DNA of 64,000 nt from Phytophthora hibernalis (lineage: Eukaryota; Oomycota; Peronosporomycetes; Peronosporales; Peronosporaceae): contig JAAKBF010000035.1 of the NCBI GenBank assembly GCA_012656075.1, forward strand, positions 711,858 through 775,857, written 5' to 3'. Positions within the stretch are counted from its first letter, which is position 1. The number at the start of each line of letters is the position of its first letter. Below the pieces are notes generated by a model. The model was not told the origin of the DNA, ran no database searches, and saw only the letters and a program-made list of their open reading frames with translations. Shown here in pieces: positions 10,588 through 21,088 of this stretch. Both the position numbers and the translations under genes were made by a program.

Positions 10588-11635
10588 GTGCTAACCCGCC
10601 CAGGGCGTTTTCAGCGTCGGTACCGAATGAGTTTCGATGCATTCAGCCAGTTATGCTGTTTGCTAGAGCCTAAACTGCGTGTTCTTCACCCATACTCTAC
10701 AGTTTGTGTTGAGATTGTTTTGCATTGTACGTTGCGATGGTTAGCTGGTGGATCATATGATGACATTTCAGCAATTGCCATGATGACTGTGCCTACATTT
10801 TTCGTTATGTAAATTCTGGTATGTCTGCGTTACTTGCATGTGAAGAGTTAACAACTAGATTTCCTAAAACGAGAGATGTAATGAAGCATCAATGCGAAGC
10901 TTTTGCCACTAAAAGTTTAGATGGTGCGTTAAGAGGTTGTGTGGGAGCTGTGGATGGATGGTTATGTAGAATAAACACTCCAACCAAGCGTGAAGCAGCT
11001 CACGTTACATCCTATTTTCTGGACATTATCACTGTTATGGAATTAATGTACAGGCTTCATGTGATCATCCATCTCGTTTTACATCGTTTTCTATGAAGGT
11101 CCAGGGGTACAAACGAGTACGTGCCTTTCAGTTATCTTCTTTGCATGACGTTTGTTCTAATCTTCCACTTGGAGTCTATCTAGTGGGAGATAACGCTTAT
11201 ATACCTACAGAAGGAATGCTAACTCCATTTACTGCTGCTGACGGAATGAATGAGAGTAAAGATACTTTTAACTTTTTTGTTAGTCAGCTGCGTATAAGGA
11301 TTGAACAAGCATTTGGACTCATGGTTACCAAGTGGCGAATCCTAAAAACCACTTGAAGTGTCATTAAAAATGTCCCCATCGTAGTTCATACAATTATGCG
11401 TCTCCACAACTTCTGTATTAACAGTCGAGAAAACGGATACGGCATCGTTGTCGACGTCGAGAAAAATTTCGTGCAGCATCAAGGCAACTGGCGAGGGCAG
11501 CACCAAGACGACATACGAGAACTAGGCTACATACCATCTAGCGTTGAAGTTACAAGTGAAAAACCGAACCTGCGTTCTTCGAGACGACATTTGCAAGTTT
11601 ATCTGGTCGCAAGGCCACCGAAGGCCCGTATATAA
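10588..11635 (+). pseudogene. Harbinger DDE transposase, frameshifted
   Basis: Pieces in three frames together show a DDE_4-type nuclease: N-terminal helix region with MSFDAFSQL, first Asp in GAVDGWLCRI (about 10945), second Asp in LVGDNAYI (about 11185), and the acidic segment RIRIEQAFGLMVTKWRIL (about 11295-11350), followed by the conserved MRLHNFCI. Frame changes occur near 10810 and 11060, and a stop at about 11354 interrupts the end. It would cut and rejoin the element's own TIRs if intact; as read it cannot. Confidence 0.8.
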
Positions 11636-11829
11636 CCTCATCCGGAACGTACGACGAGAAGAAAGTAATGAAGAGGCATAATCGACAAGCACAAGCATCT
11701 TCAACAGGGAACAAAAAGTTTTTACGCTCAACACGTACTAATTGTTTTTGAAAAATTAAATATCCGTCAAACAGAAGTAAACCCCAATTCTTTTTTCAAC
11801 ACCATTTTTTCATTTACCACAGAAGCATG

Positions 11830-12940
11830 TTAAAGACACGCCTCCATCTCGCCGCGCAGCTTCGCAATGCAGCACCTCAAATCTATAGCCTCCGCATCAT
11901 CGTAGTGTAGCCCAGTCTTCATGAGCTCGGCAAGATTGCGCCTCATTTCGCTCAAAGAGCGTTGCAAGCTGATCAAAAGATCAACACCATCATTTTTCGC
12001 GGATGGTGGCGGCGCGCATTGTAGCCGCGTGCTCGGTTTTGCTGCGGGAATCTTTTTGTCGTTTGAGCGCGATGCTCGCGTCAAAAACGATATCTGACGC
12101 TTGGCTAAAAGTGTCCTATCTTCATTCGTTACCAGCTCCCGCAACACATCGACGACAGCGTCCGCGCGCTTGCCTGGGGAACACGTAAAACAAGAATTAA
12201 TAATTAGATTTAATGACATCAACAGTCTATAATTTTCTAACCGTTGCGTCCTTGTGGCGATTTTGATGCCGGTACTTGAGAATCGGAGATTTCCATTGAG
12301 TCAGAGGCGATTGAGACGGGCAGCATTTGAATGACGCACTTGTGCAGGTTGGGGCGCGTGATGGTCGTTAACAGATGCAGGTAGTATACGTCTACACGTC
12401 CGGAATAAAACGCCTCAAACGGTTTGTGGTTTCCGGACTTCATAAAATTCCCGAATGCTTCGCGTTACTTGCTTGTCAACCCTTTCCACATTGACCAGAG
12501 TTGTGCATGGTCATGCCGGCGAAAATTACTGGCGTAAACTTCATTCTTCAGGTGCAAGAGAGCATTAAAGCTCTCATTATCTTCATCGTTGTAATCACTG
12601 GTGACGTCCTGCCACATGATTGAGTTGCTTCCGGTGGCACGGGTATCGAGCGCCTCACGACTAGCAAGATCGACCAAGCTTGAAAGACGCTCGCAGTGCA
12701 TGTCCGAAAACAGTACATTTAGTAGCCTAAACATGCAATCAACTGTCTTGCGATCAGCGGTTCCCTGCTGGAAAGGGTCTTGGACCACGCCTGTTGCCTT
12801 GATGGTTTCCGATACAACGAGAAAGACTCGGAGAGCGGCGAGGTAGGCTACTTTGTTAAGCGATGCTGGGGTAGCTTTAAGTCATCGGCATTCTGTCCGC
12901 GGAGCGTTGGCTCCCCACGTCGTGTACGTCGCCATCGCGC
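11830..12940 (-). pseudogene. Harbinger accessory (Myb/SANT-like) protein, interrupted
   Basis: Convergent to the transposase. The readable blocks run from about 12788 (VQDPFQQGTADRKTVDCMF, then NDEDNESFNALLHLKNEVYA) through 12443 (GNHKPFEAFYSGRVDVYYLH) to 11830. An apparent intron at about 12174-12241 has a CAG acceptor, and a frame break falls near 12465. Harbinger elements encode a second DNA-binding protein that brings the transposase to the nucleus and to the ends. Position and length fit that role, but the Myb helices are not clear by eye. Confidence 0.55.
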
Positions 12941-13159
12941 TCTCAACGCGGTCGAGCTCCTCCATTGCCGACTATCTGCTGGAGTGCTTGGGGTCTTGAG
13001 CTCTGTTTCCGCCACTCGTCCCACTCTCGGCGACGCGAAATAAACTCGGGAGCGGGACGGGCTCGGGAGATTCGACCATGTCTCACTGAATGTTTGAGCC
13101 AATTAGAATGCAGTATATGGTCCCGGGACGTGGGAGCGGGAATATAAGAACGGCCCTTA

Positions 13160-13975
13160 GCTTGCTCACAGGGACATTCTGATACTGTGCGCGTTTAGTG
13201 CACGATCTGGCATGGCATACCGGTAGTGCTTTCTACATAACTCCTACATCATGTAGGCCTTTTTACATTTACATTTTTACATTTTTACGTAATAAGTGCC
13301 TTTTACTTGCTTTAAAACATTTTTACACAGATATTTTGCATTCTTGACGTAAAAGATCTGAACTGCCGCACTTCCCACAGAGAAGCAGCCTGCTTCATAA
13401 GAATCGATCTCCGTACGAACCTGTGCTGTCGTCGTCTATCCTCCCACGGCGGTCGGATCCTCATGGAACTCCTGCCCGGGCTGCGTGACGAACACCTTGA
13501 CGGATCCAAGCGTGTACGCCCGTCAGGTGCTCTGAGCACAAACTTTTACAGGCTCAACGAGAAATGGTTGCAAACCCAGCCATCACCCCAACTCAAGGGT
13601 GTCGATGTCATCATTACACAGTTCGACTCATTCCACACTCATTCCACACAACCAACTCGACCATGAGTTCCGACGAAAGTACTGCCGCTGCTGGTAGTCG
13701 AGTCGATCATCGCGGCGTTGAGCAGATGGTGACATCGACTGACGGCGTGTCCACCACGATCGCGCCCTCGATGCTCGTGTGTGGCTACACTCTTCTCCGG
13801 TTCCTACCCACGGCAGTTATGAACGCCTTCAACATGCATCTTTGGATGCGAGCACTTCAACTCAAGCGTTCACGGCAAAGATCCACTCTCCAGTTTCTTC
13901 ACACAGCGTTTCCAACCTTCTGCGAGTTCGGATGCTGTCACCGACAGACTATGTAGACTATGTAGACTAAAGGCC
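13160..13975. other. No supported gene
   Basis: About 800 bp between the Harbinger element and the glucan-synthesis-like fragment. It contains a short T-rich stretch (13255-13320) with repeated ACATTTTTAC. Short ORFs on the plus strand have no recognisable domain. Confidence 0.4.
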
Positions 13976-13979
13976 AACA

Positions 13980-14590
13980 AGTTGACAAGCGCTGGTGAAG
14001 AAGGAGTGCGGTCTCGGCTTCGACCGGTATGTCCAACTGCCCTTCTACCGGTAGGTGTGGGACCCACTCGACACTGTTGGTGGCATCGGCGATCGCCACG
14101 TCACACAGATTGTTAGCACCATAGCGGAAACCGTGGTACGATGCCTGGTGTCCGTGGAGATTCGCGTAGTACGCGGTCGGCACGTCCTTATTGTTGGCGC
14201 CTTAAGTGGTGCAGACGTAGTTGTAGAAGCAGTAAGGAGTTCCGTATCCTCCAATGCCAGTCTAGCATCCCTGGTTAATCCATCCTGGACCGACAAGGAT
14301 ATAGCAGTACCACCGCCTTCGAGAATATCGTTCTCTGGAGCACTGCGGCCTTGGTTGTGGTTCATGCCCGAGCCAGATTTGTCGTCACAAGCGCTGATGT
14401 GCAGACTCTAAGAGTCAAACACCATGTCGCTGCATTCGTTGTACGTGAACAGCTACGCGTGATAGTAGAAGTACATGGTGTCGTGGCATGTGGGCGAGAT
14501 GTAGTCGCTACAGGGCGTCGCGAAGTCGGCGATCTCCCCATTGATGCTGGAGTCTTTGGCAAGCAGTCCAGCAACTGGACTGCTTGCCAA
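13980..14590 (-). pseudogene. Fragment of a GH16/SKN1-type beta-glucan synthesis protein
   Basis: Reading leftwards from 14560, one frame gives INGEIADFATPCSDYISPTC, then GSGMNHNQGRSAPENDILEGG, and another gives KDVPTAYYANLHGHQASYHG and FRYGANNLCDVAIAD. These resemble the middle of the SKN1/KRE6-like family of GH16 proteins (GRxSPExDLLE-type box), which act in beta-1,6-glucan assembly. There are in-frame stops near 14458 and 14409 and a frame change near 14260. No N- or C-terminus is present. This is a dead fragment; the family call is from memory of conserved motifs. Confidence 0.5.
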
Positions 14591-14593
14591 AGA
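14553..14593. repeat. Perfect hairpin, 19-bp arms
   Basis: TCTTTGGCAAGCAGTCCAG, a 3-base loop, then its exact reverse complement. The flanking bases also partly mirror each other (GGCGATCTCC against GAGATCTCCC). This looks like a snap-back duplication at the broken end of the SKN1-like fragment. Confidence 0.8.
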
Positions 14594-14949
14594 TCTGAGA
14601 TCTCCCACTAATTGCCACGTTTTTAATCGACTTTTTACGTTTTTACAGGGGTTTCCAGTTAAATTAAGTAAAAGGCACGTAAAAAGCCAACACTGCTACA
14701 TGTACTCATGCGTATCCTGACGTATACTGATATATACCGCTGGTTGGCCTAACGTTAGTTGAAAGCCGGCTCCATGCCTAAGGCGCAGCGTCTGGAACAA
14801 GATCTGACTCTCGCCGGCAACGGTGCTTTCGATAATATTCTGTTGAGAAACTCAGTGCCCGTTCGAGGCAATGGCGACGTAGCGTTTGCGCGCCAAATTT
14901 GAAGTCGTACGATTTTGCAAATAAATGAGTCATTTGGATTAACTGCCAT

Positions 14950-17204
14950 CATTCTGCTGCACTACTTATCTTTCTTGGCACGCTTCCGAGATTGTTTTCC
15001 TGTCTTCGGTTGAGCTGAGCTGTCCCTCGCTACTTTCATGAGGTCTTCGTTTTCAGTCGCTTGTTCTTTTGTGGGCTCCGTGGAGGCATCTTCGGCTCTA
15101 GCAGAAGTAGTGGATGCTGTCTTTTTCTGGGCATTCGCTTTACAGCGAGCCTGCTTGGTTTCGTTCGCAAGTCTCTCCTATTCATCGGTGGGCGCGTTGT
15201 ATATTGGGTTCGAAGCGTATTCCCTGGGGACATACGGCCGAATTTTGTTGTGCATCTGCTGCTTCTTCTCGAAATTTGGAGCAGGGGGTTGTAGAGGCTC
15301 TAGATGATTCTCAAGGAGGCCACGAAGTTTTACAGCGTCGGTGTGAATACCATCGAAAACACGCCGTAAATCTTGGTTAACAACCTCGTCAGCCGGTCCA
15401 ACACGGCAACTCACAACTCCTGGCTTTGACTCGCTCATGACAAAAATCTGGTAGCGCTGCAAGATAGCAAGATCCTTGTAGGCCTCTTTGACTACACCAC
15501 GAAATTTTTTAATCACCGCGTTGTCTTTGGGAATGTGCACGAGCGCCGAGCTCGTCGAAGACGGTTTATCACCTCCAGCAACCGCTCGGTAGTCCACACG
15601 TCTTCTTTCGCAAACTTCTTGCTCATGGGACCGAAGCCACGGTCGACGGCATTCTTTGTGTGGCCCTTCACAAAAATTTGAGCTCGACAGTTTCGAGCTC
15701 ACTGGTTTGAGCCAATGCTAGCAGCATCTTGACGACGTAGTTGATCTTGTTTTGCCCTCCGCAGTTGTCGGCGTAGATAGTTAGTTTGCGATGACCGTTT
15801 GCAAGCACAATCCGCTGGATGAAGTGATAGAGCATGCTATTAACTTCGTCCGAACCTTTCCCAGCGACCGACTCGTCGTAGACGTAGTTGTACTGAATGC
15901 TTTTGTTGGCATAGTAAATGCCAAACACGTTCACGCTCACCAACGACAGGAAGTACCACTGGGATGGCGTGGAAGTCACACTCGGCAGCGTGAGATTTTG
16001 GCTGAAGTCCATCACAATCACAGCACGTTCTTCAGATACTGCTTGTAAGTCACACTGATACTCCAACCTATTGAAAATGTTCACAGCAAATCAAAATGAT
16101 GTTAGTATCCGTGTCCAAACAAAATGATTACCTCATCGCTTTGGCCGAAGCTGTGTGACTGCCAAGCTCCACGGTGAGTTCTGCAGTGACATTCGAGCGC
16201 ATTCGGGCGTACAGGATGGAGCACAAGTCACATACGTTGCTTCGAGGGGATCGGATTCGAATTGCAGGACAATACTGCTGAAGTAACTTCCAAAACGTAG
16301 ATGGACGTGGTTCTCGCACTTCCAAGTCGTTCTGCACTACGAAGTAGTGCATTTCTGTGAATAGTTGGTCCCACGTGGAGTAAGCAGGTAACAACGTGTA
16401 GTTTTCATCGGTGTACTGCTTGCGAACAACTCCAACAATCGTTTTCTGAGTCCGAACTCGTACAGGAACGACGTCACCTAACGTCGCCGCAAATGAACGG
16501 AACCAGGCCACCAGCCATTGAATATCGATCTTGGTAGCGTTGGTGTTCATCCGTCCCCGGTGAGTCTTGACGGAGAACGCGCCCCTTTGTATCTGGTGTC
16601 GGTAGCGAGTGATGATTGCAGTAGAGACACCGTAGACGGCGCACCAGGATTCACGACACACACGCCCAACTAGAGGAAGAAAGTAAGCGAAAACCTGTCG
16701 CACTCCAGTCCCACGCCGACGCACTGCCGTATCCGTCTTCATCAGCATGGCCAGCGACGTTAGTACACTCTGTTTCTTTTCTTGGGGCGTCATATACGAT
16801 AGAGAGCACACGAAGTTTTCGATCTCGGCCGCCTTCCCTTGAAGGCAGTGATCATCACACGTATCTGCACGAATTAAACACGTAACTCGATCGCGAAGCT
16901 CGTCGTCAATCAAAACGACGTTCCCGTCCTCGGCGAAGTCGTCATCAGATTCTGCTTCCGATTGCTCTTCCGCAACTACTCCAGCACTTGACACTCCACT
17001 TGAATCGTCCGACACAGGCTCCCATGAACTATCTTCCGAGGCGTCGTCGTTTGATCCTTCTGGGTCTGGTCGAAGTGAGCCTAGTAGCTTCCTGTGACTG
17101 GCGAGGAGATCGTCTTGTCCGAGAGACATAGTGTCGTCTGCATTATCGCCACCGTCTGGAGGCGAGCTGCTGCCTGGAGCTACGCCCGTTACCCTCGTGT
17201 CCAT
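14950..17204 (-). pseudogene. DDE-like transposase of an uncharacterised oomycete DNA element
   Basis: The start at 17204 opens a 358-residue block: an acidic N-terminus, then CDDHC, YRHQIQRGAF and CDLCSILYARM (Cys pairs). A GT-AG intron at about 16070-16131 joins it to a core with VIVMDFSQNLTLPS (first Asp), YADNCGGQNKINYVVK (second Asp) and, after a frame change near 15690, GHTKNAVDRGFG. Known DUF7869-type proteins, widespread in oomycete and other repeat families, share the MDF...DNCGGQNKN...GHTKN signature. The tail after 15178 is basic and out of frame. I could not find terminal repeats that define the element. Confidence 0.6.
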
Positions 17205-17289
17205 CGAGTCGATACACCTGGAAAAATGGATAATTGTGGGAAGGGGCTCTTGTGAGGAATTTCGGTTAGGTTCAATTTTAGTTGACCAA

Positions 17290-17765
17290 TCTTTAAAGCC
17301 GTTTATCTCGAAAACTCCAAATGGTCCGTAAGCATCAGTTCGTTTGACGCCGTCTCAAATGATACTAATCAACCAAAGTACGAATCGCGATTTAGGCACA
17401 CCACTCGCACGAGGGGCGTCTTGCACTCATTTTGAGCCCTTGTCCACTTGAAAATGTTAAGAATTGGTGAAGTGGCACGCTCTGGAAAAAATATCTCCAT
17501 TTTCATACCCCCAAAATGGCGGAACATTTTGTTGTCTGGTGGTCGCTATATCTTTTCAATTTTTGTAAGAAGTGTATTATCGGAAAGCTCTTGTTAAAAG
17601 CATTCGAAAGAGAGTAGTTTTACGCTTTGAAAGGGATAAAAAGTCAACAGCAATTTATAATTTCGGCTAGGTACGAAAAACAGGCGGTCAACTTTAAAGT
17701 CGATTATCTCGATAACTCTAAATGGTGGATAAGTATCATTTTGTTCGCCGCAGTCTCAAATGAGG
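17290..17765 (+). repeat. Interspersed repeat R, copy A
   Basis: Non-coding repeat of about 470 bp sharing long blocks (for example AGAATTGGTGAAGTGGCACG) with 28285-28673 (same strand) and 36950-37345 (opposite strand). In this copy both ends hold a diverged direct repeat of about 75 bp (TTTATCTCGAAAACTC... near 17305 and ATTATCTCGATAACTC... near 17703). Confidence 0.75.
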
Positions 17766-18560
17766 ATAACCTACTTGCGCAAGTTAATTGCTCGCCAAAA
17801 TGACCATCGATGAGCAGATTGCTGTCCCCATCCACGTAGTCCGGAGCGAGGAAAAGACGAAGCTGGTCATAGCGAAATCTATAGGAGTTTCGCTTTATGA
17901 TAACTGGTATTGCCCAGCACACCCGCCATGTAACATGGCATGTTGTCCATTTCACAAGATCCAGTTTCTCATCGAACTTGTTCGTCTTCACATTGCCATT
18001 TCCACGAAGAGAGGTCTGCTGTGCCGAATAATTGTCTGCAAACCCATTTCTAGGTCGTCAAGGAATGGATCTTGGAATGGTGGGAGCGCAGGTAGCACAT
18101 TGCACCACAACCTCTTATCAATTCTACACCTCGAATGGACGCCAGTTTTAATAAGGTTACGTGCTGTCCCGTTCGTTGAACACAATATGACCGGCAACTC
18201 AAACGAACGGAACACATTCCGGATAAATCGAAGATAGGCTACTTTTGTCACTTCTTTTTGTCCAAAAGGCTGCCACTCATTACCGAGAGACTGCGGAGAT
18301 GTTGAAAAAATGTGCAAGAAACGGAGGAAGAGATTTAAGCAGTTGCCGATATTCAAATGGTCCAGAGTGAATTACCCTGTCTTGGAGTCGTCGTCGGGAA
18401 TGGGTAAAACGCAGGTGGCGTTCAACCTGATGGTTCGTGATGATATCGTGTGAGCCAAGCTCGTTGATGCCGAATATGTCCACTGCATTTAGAACCAGGT
18501 CATCTCACTTCGAACAATGCGTGACGAAAATGACATCCTCAAGATTACCTCTGGAGAAAT
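17704..18560 (-). pseudogene. Degenerate fragment resembling CRN-like/NTPase C-terminal region
   Basis: Minus-strand blocks at 18483-18280, 18356-17988 and 17991-17704 read as one protein in changing frames, with AYLRFIRNVFRSFELPVIL, STNGTARNLIKTG and LPPFQDPFLDDLEMGL. From memory this resembles the C-terminal half of oomycete proteins attached to CRN headers or NTPase modules. No header or start is present, and the left end runs into repeat R. The assignment is tentative. Confidence 0.35.
17755..17803. repeat. Short palindromic repeat, copy 2
   Basis: Inverted near-copy of 10131-10175 around ACTTGCGCAAGT, sitting directly at the right edge of repeat R copy A. Confidence 0.55.
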
Positions 18561-19100
18561 TGGAGAAATCAAGTCGCATGGGACACGTGAACGTACGGGC
18601 TTGTTTTGGATTTGAAAGAGAGCACACTCGGGCGGGTTGAGAAGGCCCTGAGTGAACGGGAGGAGCTGAAAATATTTTTTGTTTTTCCTGGACGAGTTTC
18701 CTCTTATATTATAATTATTTTTTCCGAGCCCCGCGCGTCTGTCGAGAAATACGTCGCGAAAACGGTGGTGTAAGCGCTTAGTACGCTCGTCAGGTGCATG
18801 CTCGATGTTCGTGCACCTATATCACTGCACGGGCTCCGCTTCAAAGAAGCCTTCTTCGGTTGACAGGTCAAACTGTCATCTCTCCTGTTTCATATCGGCT
18901 AGGATAACAAGCACCTTTGCCATGGTAATCTAACAACGTTACCAGGTGGTTGCTATTGCTAGTTCGTACAACTTCGCTTCTGCTACGAAAAGTACTTCGA
19001 AGTAGTAACGTTACAAAGAACATTGTAGAATAGACAACAGAGTCGTGTTTGCTCGCTTTCTGGCTACTTGTTTGCCAGAAATCCTTGATGAAGCAGCAAT
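18561..19100. other. Intergenic, no gene seen
   Basis: About 540 bp between the CRN-like fragment and the PDI stop codon. No coding potential or repeat was recognised. Confidence 0.4.
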
Positions 19101-20616
19101 CTACAGCTCCTCGTGCCCGGTAGCATCGCCCGACGATCCAGACAGTATGGCTTCAAGGGTTTCCAGGCCCCCACTAGGCACTGAGAATGGGCTCGATCCA
19201 TCAACAAGCTTGTCAAGGAACTCTGAGATGGCGCTTTCATCGTTCGTACCAGACAGAGCTGACATCGGGCACAAGTTATGAGTAAGTTTCCAAATCAAAA
19301 CGGTAGCAACATCCATCCATACGTACCTGCGTATTTGACCTTACGGCCAGGCTTCACGACAAGCACCTCCGGTACGTCGCCCTTCTCACCAGCAAAACCA
19401 TTCAGGGCCCAGAAAGCCTTGGAGTCCGACTTGCTTGACAAAAATATGAAAGGGTCGCGGCGGTACTTCTTTGCCAGAGAGCGCACCACTTCGGTGTCTT
19501 CCTTGGCCACGACAACGCACATCTTGCCTTGTTTCGCTGTGCAGTCGAGAGCAGTCTGTCCATCTAGCTCCTTTAGTGCAACCGCGGGTTTCTTCTTGGC
19601 AACCTCAGCCGATGGGAACAGCGGCACGCTATGTAGAGCCTCGTCCTTCTCCGCCTCCTCGGAATTTGCCATTGCATCACCGATAAACTTTTGGCAGCAG
19701 CTTCATTCAGCTTGCTCGCATCCGCCACAACGTACTTCTGGCTAGATGGGTAAACGTAGATGACAGTAGGAAGCTGCTCCTCGGTGAGTCCAAAGTGGTT
19801 GGCGATCTTGTTATCCGATCCAGGCACGAACGCCAGCTGCACGGTAGGGAGCTTTTTTTCTTCTTGCCCTCCATGAACGACTCGGCCACGTTGCCCAGCC
19901 ATGCCGGCACCTTAGCACTCTTTTTGCCCTTCTTCGGGGTGCCGAAGAAAATGGCCGACGGCAGGTCCTTGTTCAAGAACGCGTGCACCTTGTCATATGC
20001 GAGCGTCGCGACGTTGGCACCGCTAACACCAAGCTTCTTCGCCTCGGGCGAGCTTTTCACGTACTGAACAATCTCCTCGAGGTGCGTCCGCCACGGTAGT
20101 CCGACGGACGCTTCTTCTTGGCGCCAAACTCCTTGATCGTCGGGTATCCCTTCACCTGGTACTTGTGCGCCAACTGCTGGTGCACCGTCGCGTCCACAGC
20201 GCCCAAACGCGCCTACAACACCCAGTCACCACGTCCACAAGTTCCCATATCAAAGGTTTCTCGTCAGTGCACCATTGCAACAATTTCACGAAAGCTCCGA
20301 AATGTCGACGTACATGTTTCTTGAGCTTCTTGGCCGCCGCCTTATACTCCGGCTCCAGTTGTTTGCAGTGTCCGCACCTACCACCATCATAAGGCAACAG
20401 TATCACTAATCGTTAGCTCCTAAGTGCATCAAACGCAGTAGCAGGTGGGATATCTCACCAGGGTGCGTAGAACTCCACAAGCCAGTAGTCGGGGCTCTGC
20501 AGCACCTCCTTCTCGAAGTTCTTGTCCGTGAGGACCACCACCGAGTCCCTTGGACCGTAGTCGGCCAGCACACTAGCAACCAGAACACTCAGCAGCAACA
20601 GGACACGTGGAAGCAT
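19101..20616 (-). CDS. ER protein disulfide isomerase (P5/PDIA6-like), four exons
   Basis: Exons 20616-20459, 20377-20314, 20212-19327 and 19258-19101, with GT-AG introns; the first splits the Trp codon just before the active site. The protein has a signal peptide (MLPRVLLLLSVLVASVLAD), one thioredoxin domain with APWCGHCKQLEPEYKAAA and VKGYPTIKEFG, then two thioredoxin-fold-like b segments (QLPTVIYVYPSS; PEVLVVKPGRK), and a C-terminal HEEL, a KDEL-type ER retention signal. It oxidises and isomerises disulfides in secreted proteins. Human P5 has two CGHC sites; only one is visible here. Single-base losses near 20070 (G run), 19855 (A run) and 19690 (A run) shift the frame inside exon 3. I read these as sequence errors because the protein is conserved across them. 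Confidence 0.85.
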
Positions 20617-20741
20617 CTTGACACCGTCGCAAAATGGTGACGCGTCCGATGAAAAGATTCGCAGTATGCAACTCAAAAGGTCTAGACAACATTAGTATGC
20701 ATGATACGAGGTTTTCGAGCCTCAGCAGCATTTAAAAAAAC
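20617..20741. promoter_or_regulatory. Compact divergent promoter, PDI / COA5
   Basis: Only 125 bp separate the divergent starts of the PDI and COA5 genes, so both promoters must lie here or overlap the neighbouring 5' ends (inference from spacing). Confidence 0.4.
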
Positions 20742-21027
20742 ATGGGCAAGGCGTGTCGCGACATGGCGGAGGCGTTGCGCGACTGTATGCTGGGGAAGGA
20801 GTGCATGACGGACGGCACCAAGACGCTGAAGCAGTGTCTGCACGACCGCGCGTTCTCCCACGAGTGCAAGGTGGCGCCCATTGCAGGAGACTCGAGAGGA
20901 GGAGACTGGACCCTGACACTTGTGCTTCTTGCAGGAATACCGCGTAGCCTACTTTGAGTGCAAACGCGGCCAGTTGGACATGCGCCAGAGGATCCGCGGC
21001 CCCAAGGGGGCATGTCCAAGCCTGTAG
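20742..21027 (+). CDS. COA5: Cytochrome c oxidase assembly factor COA5/PET191
   Basis: Two exons, 20742-20870 and 20935-21027, with a 64-bp GT-AG intron. The protein starts MGKACRDMAEALRDCMLGKE, has the C-x9-C and related spaced Cys pairs of the twin-CX9C fold (KQCLHDRAFSHEC; then EYRVAYFECKRGQLDMRQRI) and ends near residue 73. This matches PET191/COA5, a mitochondrial intermembrane-space protein imported through the Mia40 disulfide relay and needed for complex IV assembly. Reading through the intron gives a misleading 71-residue ORF; the spliced form restores the family C-terminus. Confidence 0.9.
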
Positions 21028-21088
21028 ACGGCAATTAAGGCGCAAAACACATCAATACAGTCGGATAATTGGGTCTTGTGGTGGAATT

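Larger units (their letters stand above)
10255..13159. mobile_element. PIF/Harbinger DNA transposon with TIRs and TTA target duplication
   Basis: The element occupies 10258-13156 (2,899 bp). It begins GGGCCGTTCTTA and ends with the inverse TAAGAACGGCCC. Both ends are flanked by TTA (10255-10257 and 13157-13159), the 3-bp TWA duplication typical of Harbinger. It carries a broken transposase on the plus strand and a second, convergent gene of the Myb/accessory type on the minus strand, the usual two-gene plan. Subterminal CCCGGGA motifs occur at both ends. The ends look preserved while the transposase is dead, so it could only be mobilised in trans. Confidence 0.85.
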
